Origin: Syntrophales bacterium
GTDB lineage: Bacteria; Desulfobacterota; Syntrophia; Syntrophales; UBA8958
Direction of reading: 5' to 3'
Assembly (NCBI GenBank): GCA_026416455.1
Contig: JAOAFE010000001.1
Coordinates: 1-64,000 of the forward strand
Length of the DNA: 64,000 nt
Positions 17,188-25,535 of the stretch are shown piece by piece. Both the position numbers and the translations under genes were made by a program. Position 1 is the first letter of the stretch; every line of letters starts with the position of its first letter. The notes beneath the pieces are model-generated. The model was not told the origin of the DNA and searched no databases. It saw only the letters and a list, made by a program, of their open reading frames with translations.

Positions 17188-18440
17188 TCGTACCTCAAAG
17201 CCTCGGCTGGATCAATTTTGGCTGCCCGTCGGGAGGGATAGATGGTGGCAATGAGGCATAAAAAGATGGAACCGGCCACGATCATGGCGACATCCCCATA
17301 GTTCACCCGGGACGGAAGTTCCGTCAAATAATACACATCGCCAGGAAATATTTGTATCCCTAAGAATCGTTCCAAGAATCGGGCAATGGAGGTAACGTTG
17401 TGGGCGACGAGAAGTCCCACGATAACTCCCAGGGTTGTCCCAAGTATACCGATGATCGTACCCTGATAGATAAAAATTTTCATAATGTCCTTCGATGTTG
17501 CACCCATTGATTTCAGAATGGCTATATCTCTAGTTTTTTCCATGACGATCATGATGAGGGCCGTAATTATATTGAAGGCGGCAACGAGTACGATGAGACT
17601 CAAAATTATGAACATAGCTATTTTTTCCATTTTCAAGGCGGAAAAAAGGTTTTTGTTCATCTCCATCCAGTGGCGTGCCCAATAGGGAAGCCCCAAACGG
17701 TTCTCTATTTCCCTTGCCATCTTATCAGCGCGGTAAATATCCGAAACGCGTACTTCAAGTCCCGTCACCTTTTTCCCTAGATGGAGAAAGGCTTGAGCCT
17801 CATGGAGGGGAACGTAGGCTACAGAAGAGTCGTATTCATAAAATCCAGAATCGAAAATACCGGCTACGATAAATTTCTTCAACGTAGGCACCATACCCAT
17901 GGGCGTGGTTTCACCGAACGGTGAGACAAGGGCTACTTCTTCAAATTGTCCCACTCCGATATGCTTCGCTAATTCTTTCCCGATGACTATGGGCGGGAGG
18001 TTAAAACCCGTTTTCCTCCATTCGACTAGGTATTTCATGTCGCCGGATATGAATTTGCCTAATTTCATTACCCGATGCGCACTGGGTGGGTCGACTCCCC
18101 TTACCACCAATCCACTTATGCCATCGTTTCTTCTTATTATGGCTTGGGTATAGATAAATGGGGAACACATGGTCACTCCTGGCATCTTTTCTATCTTTTG
18201 GGCCAGAAGTTCATAGTTCTCCATGGGACCTTCTAGACTAAGAACGATGATATGGGCATTGAAGCCAAGAATCTTTTCTTTCATGTCCGATTCAAATCCA
18301 TTCATGACGGCCAGGACGATGATGAGGGCTGCGACCCCAAGCAGAATGCCCAGAATAGAAATCAGGCTAATCACAGAGACGAAAATCTGTTTTCGCTTTG
18401 CCTTAAGGTAGCGCAAGCTTATGAAAAATCTGAAACTCAT
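17184..18440 (-). CDS. Lipoprotein-releasing ABC transporter permease (LolC/LolE)
   Basis: 418 residues. An N-terminal FISLRYLKAKRKQIF motif and first membrane helix precede a large periplasmic domain (about 45-265). Three C-terminal membrane helices form the FtsX domain, including KSMGATSKDIMKIFIYQG, the LolC/E coupling region. Only one permease gene is present, so the complex may use a LolC/E homodimer (often called LolF in such organisms). It overlaps lysS and lolD by 4 bp each. Confidence 0.9.
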   Translation of the reverse strand: MSFRFFISLRYLKAKRKQIFVSVISLISILGILLGVAALIIVLAVMNGFESDMKEKILGFNAHIIVLSLEGPMENYELLAQKIEKMPGVTMCSPFIYTQAIIRRNDGISGLVVRGVDPPSAHRVMKLGKFISGDMKYLVEWRKTGFNLPPIVIGKELAKHIGVGQFEEVALVSPFGETTPMGMVPTLKKFIVAGIFDSGFYEYDSSVAYVPLHEAQAFLHLGKKVTGLEVRVSDIYRADKMAREIENRLGLPYWARHWMEMNKNLFSALKMEKIAMFIILSLIVLVAAFNIITALIMIVMEKTRDIAILKSMGATSKDIMKIFIYQGTIIGILGTTLGVIVGLLVAHNVTSIARFLERFLGIQIFPGDVYYLTELPSRVNYGDVAMIVAGSIFLCLIATIYPSRRAAKIDPAEALRYE

Positions 18441-19924
18441 GATTCCTCTTCTTTGGAACGCATGTGGGGAAACAAAATGACGTCCCTGATTGAGGGTGAA
18501 TCAGTAAACAGCATGACAAGCCGGTCGATACCTATTCCTTCTCCTGCCGTGGGAGGCATACCATACTCAAGGCAGCGAATAAAATCCTTGTCCATAACAT
18601 GGGCCTCTTCATCACCCTTTTCCCTTTCCTTCAGCTGCGCTAGGAATCGCTCTTTCTGCTCTCGTGGATCGTTTAATTCTGAAAAGGCGTTGGCAATTTC
18701 CCTTCCCGCGATATATAGTTCGAATCTATCTACGAATCGAGGATCATAACTGTTTTTTCTGGCCAAAGGTGATACTTCCACTGGATATTGGGTAATAAAA
18801 GTGGGTTGCCATAGATGGGGCTCCACGATTAGCTCAAAAATCTGTACCAGCATTTTGCCGTAACTCTGAGTATCATCGATTGCCAGACCTTTTTCTCTTG
18901 CCCATTTCACCATTTCTCTCACGTCTTCTAACACACCCGGATTCGTCTGGCCGTACATGCGGATGGCTTCTTTCATCGTTAGACGGGGCCAGGGAGGAGA
19001 GAGATCTATTTCCTTGCCTTGATAAGTAAATTTCAATTGCCCAAAAACCTGCTGGGCAAGAAAGGTGAACAGCTCTTCTGTCAGGGTCATGAGATCTTCG
19101 TAGGTAGCGTAAGCTTGGTAGAATTCCATCATGGTGAATTCTGGATTATGGAGGGTAGAAACTCCTTCATTTCGAAAGTTGCGGTTGATTTCGAATACCC
19201 GTTCTAAACCTCCGGTGACGAGTCTTTTTAAATATAGTTCTGGCGCGATGCGAAGGTAGAGTTCCATACCTAAGGCGTTGTGATATGTTTTGAAAGGACG
19301 GGCAGCCGCTCCCCCCGCCTGGGGTTGCATCATCGGGGTTTCTACTTCAAGGAAGTCTCGGGCTTCCATGAATTGGCGAATGAGGCTGATGATACGACTA
19401 CGCCTGATAAACACCTCTCTTACTTGGGGGTTGACGATGAGGTCAAGATGGCGCTGACGATACCGAATTTCAACATCCGTAAGCCCGTGCCATTTCTCTG
19501 GTAAAGGCAGGATTGCCTTCGACAGGAGCTGGATCTCTTTTGCTTCGACCGTTAACTCGCCCGTTTTGGTTCGAAAGACTCGGCCAGCGAGAAAAACAAT
19601 GTCGCCGATGTCAAATTTTTTGAAAAGACGGTACGATTCTTCTCCTACATTTTGTTTCCCGATGTAACCCTGAATCCGACCATGCCGGTCTTGAAGACTT
19701 ATAAAGCAGGCCTTCCCAAAATCCCGGATCGCCATCATTCTGCCGGCTATCGTAACCTGGGGTTTTTTTTCTTCCAGCTCTTCGGCCGTCATATGGCCAA
19801 AGAGGTGGCGGATTTCACCCGTCGTGTTATCGATCCGCCTGCTCGATGGATACAATTCAACTCCTTCTGCCTCAAGGAGGGCCAATTTCTCTCTTCTCTT
19901 CTTCAAAAGATCACTTTCTTCCAT
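18437..19924 (-). CDS. lysS: Lysyl-tRNA synthetase, class II
   Basis: 495 residues. It has an N-terminal OB-fold anticodon domain (about 55-160) followed by the class II core. FLEVETPMMQPQAGGAAARP, FEINRNFRNEGVSTLHNPEF (motif 2) and GEGIGIDRLVMLFTDSPSIR (motif 3) are intact. It charges tRNA-Lys in the cytoplasm. It is the first gene of the minus-strand envelope operon and overlaps lolC/E by 4 bp. Its promoter must lie in the 150-bp gap before ssb, where TTGACT and TATAGT with a 15-bp spacer are a weak candidate. Confidence 0.96.
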   Translation of the reverse strand: MEESDLLKKRREKLALLEAEGVELYPSSRRIDNTTGEIRHLFGHMTAEELEEKKPQVTIAGRMMAIRDFGKACFISLQDRHGRIQGYIGKQNVGEESYRLFKKFDIGDIVFLAGRVFRTKTGELTVEAKEIQLLSKAILPLPEKWHGLTDVEIRYRQRHLDLIVNPQVREVFIRRSRIISLIRQFMEARDFLEVETPMMQPQAGGAAARPFKTYHNALGMELYLRIAPELYLKRLVTGGLERVFEINRNFRNEGVSTLHNPEFTMMEFYQAYATYEDLMTLTEELFTFLAQQVFGQLKFTYQGKEIDLSPPWPRLTMKEAIRMYGQTNPGVLEDVREMVKWAREKGLAIDDTQSYGKMLVQIFELIVEPHLWQPTFITQYPVEVSPLARKNSYDPRFVDRFELYIAGREIANAFSELNDPREQKERFLAQLKEREKGDEEAHVMDKDFIRCLEYGMPPTAGEGIGIDRLVMLFTDSPSIRDVILFPHMRSKEEES

Positions 19925-20001
19925 CGTTCGTCACATATATAATTTTGATTTTAAAGGCTATCTCACTATACGTTTTGTCAAGGCGAGTCAAGAGTGTTTT
20001 G

Positions 20002-20037
20002 GCCTTTAGGAATTACTATTGCCTTTCAGGAATTACT
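20002..20037 (+). repeat. Two-copy tandem repeat upstream of ssb
   Basis: GCCTTTAGGAATTACT (20002-20017) is repeated as GCCTTTCAGGAATTACT (20021-20037), a period of about 19-20 bp. It lies 39 bp before the ssb start, in the lysS/ssb divergent gap. Possible roles are paired binding sites for a regulator or a small duplication. No function is known. Confidence 0.6.
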
Positions 20038-20075
20038 CCATTAGTATTACCCCCATTAATCTTAGGGAGGGTGCT

Positions 20076-20483
20076 ATGCTGAACAAGGTATTTCTCATTG
20101 GTCGGTTAGGGGCTGACCCGGAGGTTCGCTATACTCAGGATGGTTTAATGGTGGTTAACTTCAATCTAGCTACGGACGAAGTGAGGAGAGACAAAAGTGG
20201 TGAAAAGATTCAAAAAACAGAATGGCATCGTATAGTTACCTTTGGGAAACTGGCAGAAATCTGTGGCAATTATCTAGCCAAAGGAAAATTGGTTTATATT
20301 GAGGGTAAGATTCAGAGCCGTTCATGGAAAGATGACGAGGGTAACAAGCATACTACCACCGAAATCGTAGCGTCCGATATGAGGATGCTGGATAGTAAGG
20401 GGCAGGGTAAAGTTACCCCCGAAACAGAGCCTAGCACTCCCGTTGATCTTGATACCTTGCCAGAGGACGACGTTCCTTTTTGA
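20076..20483 (+). CDS. ssb: Single-stranded DNA-binding protein
   Basis: 135 residues. The OB-fold begins MLNKVFLIGRLGADPEVRYT and includes TEWHRIVTFGKLAEICGNYL and VYIEGKIQSRSWKDDEG. A flexible linker leads to the acidic DTLPEDDVPF tip that recruits repair and replication partners. The ATG at 20076 follows an AGGGAGG ribosome site. An in-frame upstream start lacks one. It is divergent from lysS and its end lies 6 bp from the end of tatA, with no room for a strong terminator between them. Confidence 0.96.
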   Translation: MLNKVFLIGRLGADPEVRYTQDGLMVVNFNLATDEVRRDKSGEKIQKTEWHRIVTFGKLAEICGNYLAKGKLVYIEGKIQSRSWKDDEGNKHTTTEIVASDMRMLDSKGQGKVTPETEPSTPVDLDTLPEDDVPF

Positions 20484-20489
20484 AGCCCA

Positions 20490-20678
20490 TCACTGGGGGG
20501 TCGTTTTTTTGTTCTCTGTCGTGGTTTCCAGTTCGTCCGTTTCCCGCGTGGCCTTTTTAAAATTGCGGATCCCTTTGCCAATCGCACTCCCTATTTCCGG
20601 TAATTTTCCCGCGCCGAAAATAATTAACACGATCACGAGTATCACGAGAAGCTCCGGCATGCCTATGGATCCTAACAT
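20490..20678 (-). CDS. tatA: Twin-arginine translocase subunit TatA/E
   Basis: 62 residues. One N-terminal membrane helix ([21 protein letters not shown]) ends in the FGxxKLPE hinge, followed by an amphipathic helix with [15 protein letters not shown] and a short charged tail. This is the canonical TatA/E layout, forming the protein-conducting assembly for folded twin-arginine substrates. A GGGAGGT ribosome site precedes the ATG. No tatB or tatC is in the window. It lies 88 bp after the RodZ-like gene and may have its own weak promoter. Confidence 0.93.
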   Translation of the reverse strand: MLGSIGMPELLVILVIVLIIFGAGKLPEIGSAIGKGIRNFKKATRETDELETTTENKKTTPQ

Positions 20679-20766
20679 CTTGACCTCCCTTTCTTCCGCC
20701 GAGGCGGCCGATTGAATTTATGTTACTCTAATTCATGGGAAAAAATTTTTCAATTACTATCATGTT

Positions 20767-21465
20767 TCAGGGAAATTTAAGGCGGACTACTTCACCACTT
20801 TTGCCTAATTTCCCTAGCGATTTGTCCTGGAATTTTACGTCAACACCACCGGCGTTGCCGATATCGAGACTAATAGAGATGGAGGCTGTCCTTTCAATGG
20901 CTTCTCCCGGTCGGAGCATGACTTCTGTAGGTGGTTCGTCGTCCGCTTTAATTCTGATCCAGGTTGGCTCGTGGGCATCTATTCTCAGTTTCATATCTTT
21001 TTTTTTCTCTAGGATTGGTTCCGAGGTATTCGTAGTTGAGGCCAGATGCTGGGGGGAGGGAACCATTGATGCGGGCGGCACTTGTGGTGTCCGTTCCGTG
21101 AAGATGTAAAAGAGAACAACAGAAAAGAGGGTGACAAAGACCAGGGTGCCCATTACCCATAATGAAAGGGAGCTTTTCGCCTCTTCGTAAGAGTGGTCAT
21201 TTTCAATCTTAGATTTTTCCTCCTTACGATAGAGAGTTAAGTATTGGTTATAAAGCTCTAAAATTGGTGCGGGTTCGATGCCCGTATATTTACAGTAGGA
21301 TTTGATCAAATTCTTTGTAAAGGGAGGTTCGGGAAGTTCGTCAAACTTTAACTCTTCAATCGCCTTGAGGAGTCGTATAGGTATTTTGCTCTCCGCATGG
21401 ATTTCCTGTAAGGTGATTCCCTTTTCTTCTCGACCTTGCTTTAAGTTAAGCTCCCTTTCCGGCAT
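20767..21465 (-). CDS. RodZ-like helix-turn-helix membrane protein
   Basis: 232 residues. An N-terminal HTH_25 domain (GREEKGITLQEIHAESKIPI, then LKAIEELKFDELPEPPFTKN) is followed by one membrane helix at about 105-125 and a periplasmic beta-rich domain of the DUF4115 type (WIRIKADDEPPTEVMLRPGE). This is the RodZ layout. In E. coli RodZ links MreB to the cell-wall synthesis machinery. No mreB is nearby, so the cytoskeletal role is a family inference. It starts about 100 bp from the divergent inositol-monophosphatase gene. Confidence 0.82.
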   Translation of the reverse strand: MPERELNLKQGREEKGITLQEIHAESKIPIRLLKAIEELKFDELPEPPFTKNLIKSYCKYTGIEPAPILELYNQYLTLYRKEEKSKIENDHSYEEAKSSLSLWVMGTLVFVTLFSVVLFYIFTERTPQVPPASMVPSPQHLASTTNTSEPILEKKKDMKLRIDAHEPTWIRIKADDEPPTEVMLRPGEAIERTASISISLDIGNAGGVDVKFQDKSLGKLGKSGEVVRLKFP

Positions 21466-21567
21466 GGGTTGCTATTTTCGTCTTTATTTTTTCCAAATTG
21501 TTGATAAAGGTACCACAAAGTGTCCGATCGTGACAAATAAAATTGCTCATTTAGGGAGGAAAGTTTT

Positions 21568-22365
21568 GTGCCGCAGAGAGAAGAGTTATTGGCTTTCGCT
21601 CTTGCTGTAGCCAATCGGGCCGGTCAACTATTGAAAGAGAGGTTTGGCCTTCGACATCAGGTGGAATTTAAAGGCGAAGTAAATCTCGTTACCGAGACCG
21701 ATCGCATGTCAGAAGATTTGATTATATCTGCCATTAAGGAAAAATGGCCGGATCATGATGTTATGGCAGAAGAGAGGCCCTATCGAGCGCAGGGTGCCCC
21801 GTGGCGCTGGATTGTGGACCCTTTGGATGGGACGACAAATTATGCCCACGGATTCCCTTTTTTTTGTGTTTCTATCGCCTGGGAATTTGAGCAGGAGGTG
21901 ATAGGGGGGGTCGTTTACAACCCTTTATTGGAAGAGGTGTTCGTAGTTGAAAAAGGTAGGGGAGTCTTCCTTAACGGAAGACGTCTTATGGTATCTACGG
22001 TCGATGATCTGTCCCATGCCCTTTTGGCCACGGGATTTCCCTATGACATTCGAGAGACATCCGAGGATAATATAAAAGAATTTTCGTTGATGGCTAAAAA
22101 GGCCCAGGCCATCCGGCGCGCCGGGTCGGCGGCCTTAGATTTGGCATACGTAGCTGCTGGAAGATTAGATGGCTTCTGGGAGTTAAAATTGTCGCCTTGG
22201 GATACGGCCGCAGGTGCTTTAATGGTTAAAGAGGCCGGAGGTATAGTTACGGACTTGGAAGGACATGAACACACCCTTTCTACTCCCCACATAGTAGCTT
22301 CTAACGGTAGAATCCATGCTCAGATGTTGAAATGGTTAAAGCTCGCTAAAAAATCCCAGACCTAA
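21568..22365 (+). CDS. suhB: Inositol-1-monophosphatase family protein (SuhB-like)
   Basis: 265 residues from a GTG start with an AGGGAGGA ribosome site. The metal-binding motifs are ETDRMSEDLI, AEERP, WIVDPLDGTTNYAHGFPFFC and WDTAAGALMVKEAGG, all in the expected order for the Mg2+-dependent, Li+-sensitive phosphatase family. It may hydrolyse inositol phosphates or related sugar phosphates. SuhB in E. coli also acts with the antitermination complex. The last 20 bp overlap the 3' end of the convergent ubiB gene. Confidence 0.9.
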   Translation: MPQREELLAFALAVANRAGQLLKERFGLRHQVEFKGEVNLVTETDRMSEDLIISAIKEKWPDHDVMAEERPYRAQGAPWRWIVDPLDGTTNYAHGFPFFCVSIAWEFEQEVIGGVVYNPLLEEVFVVEKGRGVFLNGRRLMVSTVDDLSHALLATGFPYDIRETSEDNIKEFSLMAKKAQAIRRAGSAALDLAYVAAGRLDGFWELKLSPWDTAAGALMVKEAGGIVTDLEGHEHTLSTPHIVASNGRIHAQMLKWLKLAKKSQT

Positions 22366-23989
22366 AAATGGAGATGAGGAGACCGAGCCCTAAAATGGCA
22401 GCGACAACGAATCCAATTGAACCGATTAAGGATTGACCGCTGACGGCTAGAATTATGGAGGAGCTTATTATAATGGCTGCGAGGATCAAGGATATAACTA
22501 ACCGATTTGTGGCTCGATTTAACTCTTGTATCGTTTCTTCAAGACCTTTTGGGATGACGGTTACACCTGCCTTTCCCCGGCTTATCAGCTTTAAGGTTTG
22601 TTTTAGTTCGAAGGGGAGGGTAGTTAAAGTTGAAAAGATGTTAGCGGCATCTTGAATCAACTTCCCCTTCCATTTGCTTTTGGCTAAGCGTGCCACGTGG
22701 GGTTGAAGGCGCGTGAAGAGGTCATAGTCGGGATCGAGATTGAGACCGATCGATTCAAGTTGGCTTAAGGCCTTGAGCATAAAGAAGTAGTTGGGGCGAA
22801 GGCGAATATGATGGCGGTAACTTATGTTCAGTAAATCCCTCATAATTTCCGACATTCTGATGTGTTTAAGAGGCTTATAGAGATGAGCATTTATAAATGA
22901 CTGGATGTCGCGCTCTAGCAGGCGTTCATCAGGTTCGTCTTCATAATCTACCGTAGATAAAAGAGCGCGGGTTAGGGTTTTAGAGTCTCTTTGTGAATAG
23001 GCGATCAGGGCCTCCATGAGGGTGTCTTTGTCTTCATCCATCAATGAACCCATCATGCCAAAATCAAGAAAACAGATTACATGATTGGGTAAGACGAGCA
23101 GATTTCCCGGGTGGGGATCAGCATGAAAGAAACCGTGGACAAATATTTGCTCTAAGATTATTTCCGTTCCCCGATCGGCTATCAATTTCCGATCTAATCC
23201 ATTGCGGGCCAAAGCTTCTAGATCGTTTATTTTACACCCTTCTAGGTATTCTAAGGTAAGTATGCGCTCTGTTGTGGCTTGTCGGAATATACGAGGCACG
23301 CGAATTTCTTTGCGTCCGTAAAACATTTGCGAGAAACGTTCTGCGTGAGCAGCCTCGATGGTGAAGGTGAGTTCCTCCCTTATCGTATGAGCAAATTCAT
23401 CTATGATCTTGGTGGGGTGGGAGATGTTTGCCTCTTCCACATGGCGTTCCATCAGTTGGGCCAATTCATAGAGAATACGGAGATCTTCTTCTATTGTCTG
23501 CTTTATGCCGGGTCGCTGAATTTTAACGGCAACTTCCTCTCCTGTCACAAGTCGTGCCCGGTGAACTTGGGCTATGGAGGCGGCGGCGAAAGGTTGTTCT
23601 GAAAACGAAGTGAAGATGTTGACGATGGGGCCTAAATCGGTCTCTAGTATCTTTTTTGCCTCTTCAAAGGGAAAAGGGGGTGCGGTATCTAGGAGCTTCG
23701 ACAATTCTTGGGCCATGTCTAGAGGAACAAAGTCCGGCCGGGTGGAAAGTATTTGACCAAGTTTTATGAAAGTCGGTCCCAGTTCTTCGCAGGCGAGTCT
23801 AATTCTTTCGTAACGGTTCAAAGGGGTAAGAATCGGAGACGGCTTTGGGGTGAAAAGCCCTAGACCTAACGCCAGGTAGGGTCTCAACTTGAGGCGATCG
23901 ACAATATCTCCGAAGCCGTATTTGATTAGGACGGTGAGGATTTCTCGTAAGCGAGAGCGTAAAGCTCTTTCATGCCTGAGGAGGCGCAT
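22346..23989 (-). CDS. UbiB/ABC1-family atypical kinase
   Basis: 547 residues. It contains ELGPTFIKLGQILSTRPDFV (the KxGQ motif), AAASIAQVHRARLVTGEEVA (A-rich loop and catalytic-type Lys in VAVKIQRPG), and FVHGFFHADPHPGNLLVLPN with the metal-binding DFG. It ends with two membrane helices. UbiB/COQ8 proteins support quinone biosynthesis as ATPases. In anaerobes they occur without most ubi genes and may serve menaquinone or lipid transport. It is co-transcribed with the phasin-like gene, overlapping it by 20 bp. Confidence 0.9.
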   Translation of the reverse strand: MRLLRHERALRSRLREILTVLIKYGFGDIVDRLKLRPYLALGLGLFTPKPSPILTPLNRYERIRLACEELGPTFIKLGQILSTRPDFVPLDMAQELSKLLDTAPPFPFEEAKKILETDLGPIVNIFTSFSEQPFAAASIAQVHRARLVTGEEVAVKIQRPGIKQTIEEDLRILYELAQLMERHVEEANISHPTKIIDEFAHTIREELTFTIEAAHAERFSQMFYGRKEIRVPRIFRQATTERILTLEYLEGCKINDLEALARNGLDRKLIADRGTEIILEQIFVHGFFHADPHPGNLLVLPNHVICFLDFGMMGSLMDEDKDTLMEALIAYSQRDSKTLTRALLSTVDYEDEPDERLLERDIQSFINAHLYKPLKHIRMSEIMRDLLNISYRHHIRLRPNYFFMLKALSQLESIGLNLDPDYDLFTRLQPHVARLAKSKWKGKLIQDAANIFSTLTTLPFELKQTLKLISRGKAGVTVIPKGLEETIQELNRATNRLVISLILAAIIISSSIILAVSGQSLIGSIGFVVAAILGLGLLISIFRSGIF

Positions 23990-24269
23990 CGGTCGTTTTT
24001 GCCAGAGAGTGTTCCAGGTTCTTCACCCTCTCTTTTAGCTCCTCCAGCTCTTTTCGGGACGGAAGGTTTAAACGTGTCAATATTTTACTAATCAGCTCCT
24101 CCATCTTGGCTTCCCAGTTTCGACTTATTTCTTCGATGGTCTCTCTGGCTTCCTGTTCCGTCAATTCACCTCTCTTTACCAGCTCATCGATCGTTTCACG
24201 CATTTTATCCGCCGTAAAGAAAACGAGACCGGCCCCCGCCAGTAACAGCCTTTTTGCCAGGTCGGGCAT
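23970..24269 (-). CDS. Phasin-like coiled-coil protein
   Basis: 99 residues. After a hydrophobic start (MPDLAKRLLLAGAGLVFFTA) it is highly charged and helical, including MRETIDELVKRGELTEQEAR, typical of the phasin-like (PhaF/PhaI-type, poly(3-hydroxyalkanoate) granule-associated) superfamily. The ATG at 24269 sits 8 bases after AGGAGG. A GTG three codons earlier overlaps the ribosome site. It is the first gene of an operon with UbiB, a pairing that suggests a membrane role for both. A true granule function is unproven. No phaC is nearby. Confidence 0.7.
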   Translation of the reverse strand: MPDLAKRLLLAGAGLVFFTADKMRETIDELVKRGELTEQEARETIEEISRNWEAKMEELISKILTRLNLPSRKELEELKERVKNLEHSLAKTTDAPPQA

Positions 24270-24297
24270 AAGGGTCACCTCCTTTGTTTTTGCAGGA

Positions 24298-24327
24298 ATA
24301 ATAACCCTTAGATATTTGCCCTGTCAA
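24298..24327 (-). promoter_or_regulatory. Strong candidate sigma-70 promoter for the phasin-ubiB operon
   Basis: On the minus strand a perfect TTGACA (24322-24327) and TATTAT (24298-24303) are separated by 18 bp, about 30 bp before the phasin ATG. The -35 box abuts the end of macA. Confidence 0.65.
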
Positions 24328-24329
24328 CG

Positions 24330-25535
24330 TTACCTTATGAAACGTGGCGACGGTGGTTGACTAGTGGTTGTCGTTTTTTTCTCGCCCCCCAAATATTCTA
24401 CGATCACATCCTGCCCTTCTTGTAGATTGCCTGATATGATTTCTGTATAGTTGCCGTCGCTGAGACCCGGTTTGACAGGGTAACGTTTAGGTTTGCCGTT
24501 TTCCAAAACCCAAACGGCGGGCCCGATCTTTTTCCCCGCTTTTTCTAATTTCTGCCTGATTTCTCGCGCCCTGGGCGTATCAAAGCGGAAACGTAAGGCG
24601 GCGTTAGGTACCCGAAGGCAGTTTTTGCGTTCTTCGTAGGTGATGGTCACGTTGGCTGTCATACCGGGTTTTAATTTTAAATCATCATTGTTTACTTCGA
24701 TGACGACATCGTACGTAACAACGTTTGAAATGGTAATGGGGGCATTTCGAACTTCTTTTACGATTCCATGAAAAGTTGTATCTGGGTAAGCGTCAACGGT
24801 AAAGCTGGCCGGCTGCCCCACTTTTATCTTTCCGATGTCCGCTTCGTCAATGTTGGTATCGATCTGCATTCTTCGTAAATCTTGAGCGATAGTGAATAAT
24901 GTAGGCGTCTGAAAACTGGCAGCCACCGTTTGCCCCACATCTATATTGCGGGAGATGACGATGCCGTTTACGGGGGAGACGATGCGTGTGTTTTTCAAAT
25001 TTGTTTCCGCATAAGAAAGGTTGGCTTTACTCTGCTGAACTTGAGCCCGGGCAAGCTCAAGCTGGGCCAAAGCCGATAGATAACTCGTTTCGGAGGCGTC
25101 TAATTCACTTTGGGCAATAAACCCTTTTTCCAATAGAACTTTATTTCTCTCATATGTCTTTTTTGCGTCCAGCAGTGTCACCTCAGCTCTTTTGACGGCC
25201 GCTTCAGCTTGAGCCAGATTGGCTCTAGCCTGTTCGACCTGCGCCTGAAAGAGAGAGGGATCGATCTGGGCAAGAAGCTGCCCTTTTTTCACGGGAGAAT
25301 TATAATCAGCGTAAATTTGACTGATCGTACCTGAGACCTGAGTTCCTACCAGGACTGTAACCACGGCGTTTATCGTACCTGTCGCTGTGACCTGAGCTAC
25401 AATATCCCCCCGTGTTACCTTCTCGGTGCGAAATAGATTTTTACTTTTGCCCGTCCGCAGGAAGTATAATCCTACACCGGCAGCTATAAAGACGATTAAC
25501 AAAATGATTGATATTTTGATCAGTTTTTTCTTCAT
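24330..25535 (-). CDS. macA: Membrane-fusion protein, MacA-type periplasmic adaptor
   Basis: 401 residues. An N-terminal membrane anchor (about 5-28) is followed by a lipoyl half-domain (GDIVAQVTATGTINAVVTVL), a long coiled-coil hairpin (about 85-180), the second lipoyl half with VNGIVISRNIDVGQTVAASF, a beta-barrel and a membrane-proximal domain. It bridges an inner-membrane MacB-type ABC transporter and TolC. It overlaps tolC by 4 bp. No macB is in this operon. The nearest MacB-type genes are at 40365-42284. Confidence 0.88.
   Translation of the reverse strand: MKKKLIKISIILLIVFIAAGVGLYFLRTGKSKNLFRTEKVTRGDIVAQVTATGTINAVVTVLVGTQVSGTISQIYADYNSPVKKGQLLAQIDPSLFQAQVEQARANLAQAEAAVKRAEVTLLDAKKTYERNKVLLEKGFIAQSELDASETSYLSALAQLELARAQVQQSKANLSYAETNLKNTRIVSPVNGIVISRNIDVGQTVAASFQTPTLFTIAQDLRRMQIDTNIDEADIGKIKVGQPASFTVDAYPDTTFHGIVKEVRNAPITISNVVTYDVVIEVNNDDLKLKPGMTANVTITYEERKNCLRVPNAALRFRFDTPRAREIRQKLEKAGKKIGPAVWVLENGKPKRYPVKPGLSDGNYTEIISGNLQEGQDVIVEYLGGEKKTTTTSQPPSPRFIR

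Noticed and set aside
20484-20520. Terminator after ssb formed by CCCA/TGGG and a T run
   Set aside because: The stem is only 4 bp and lies inside tatA coding sequence.
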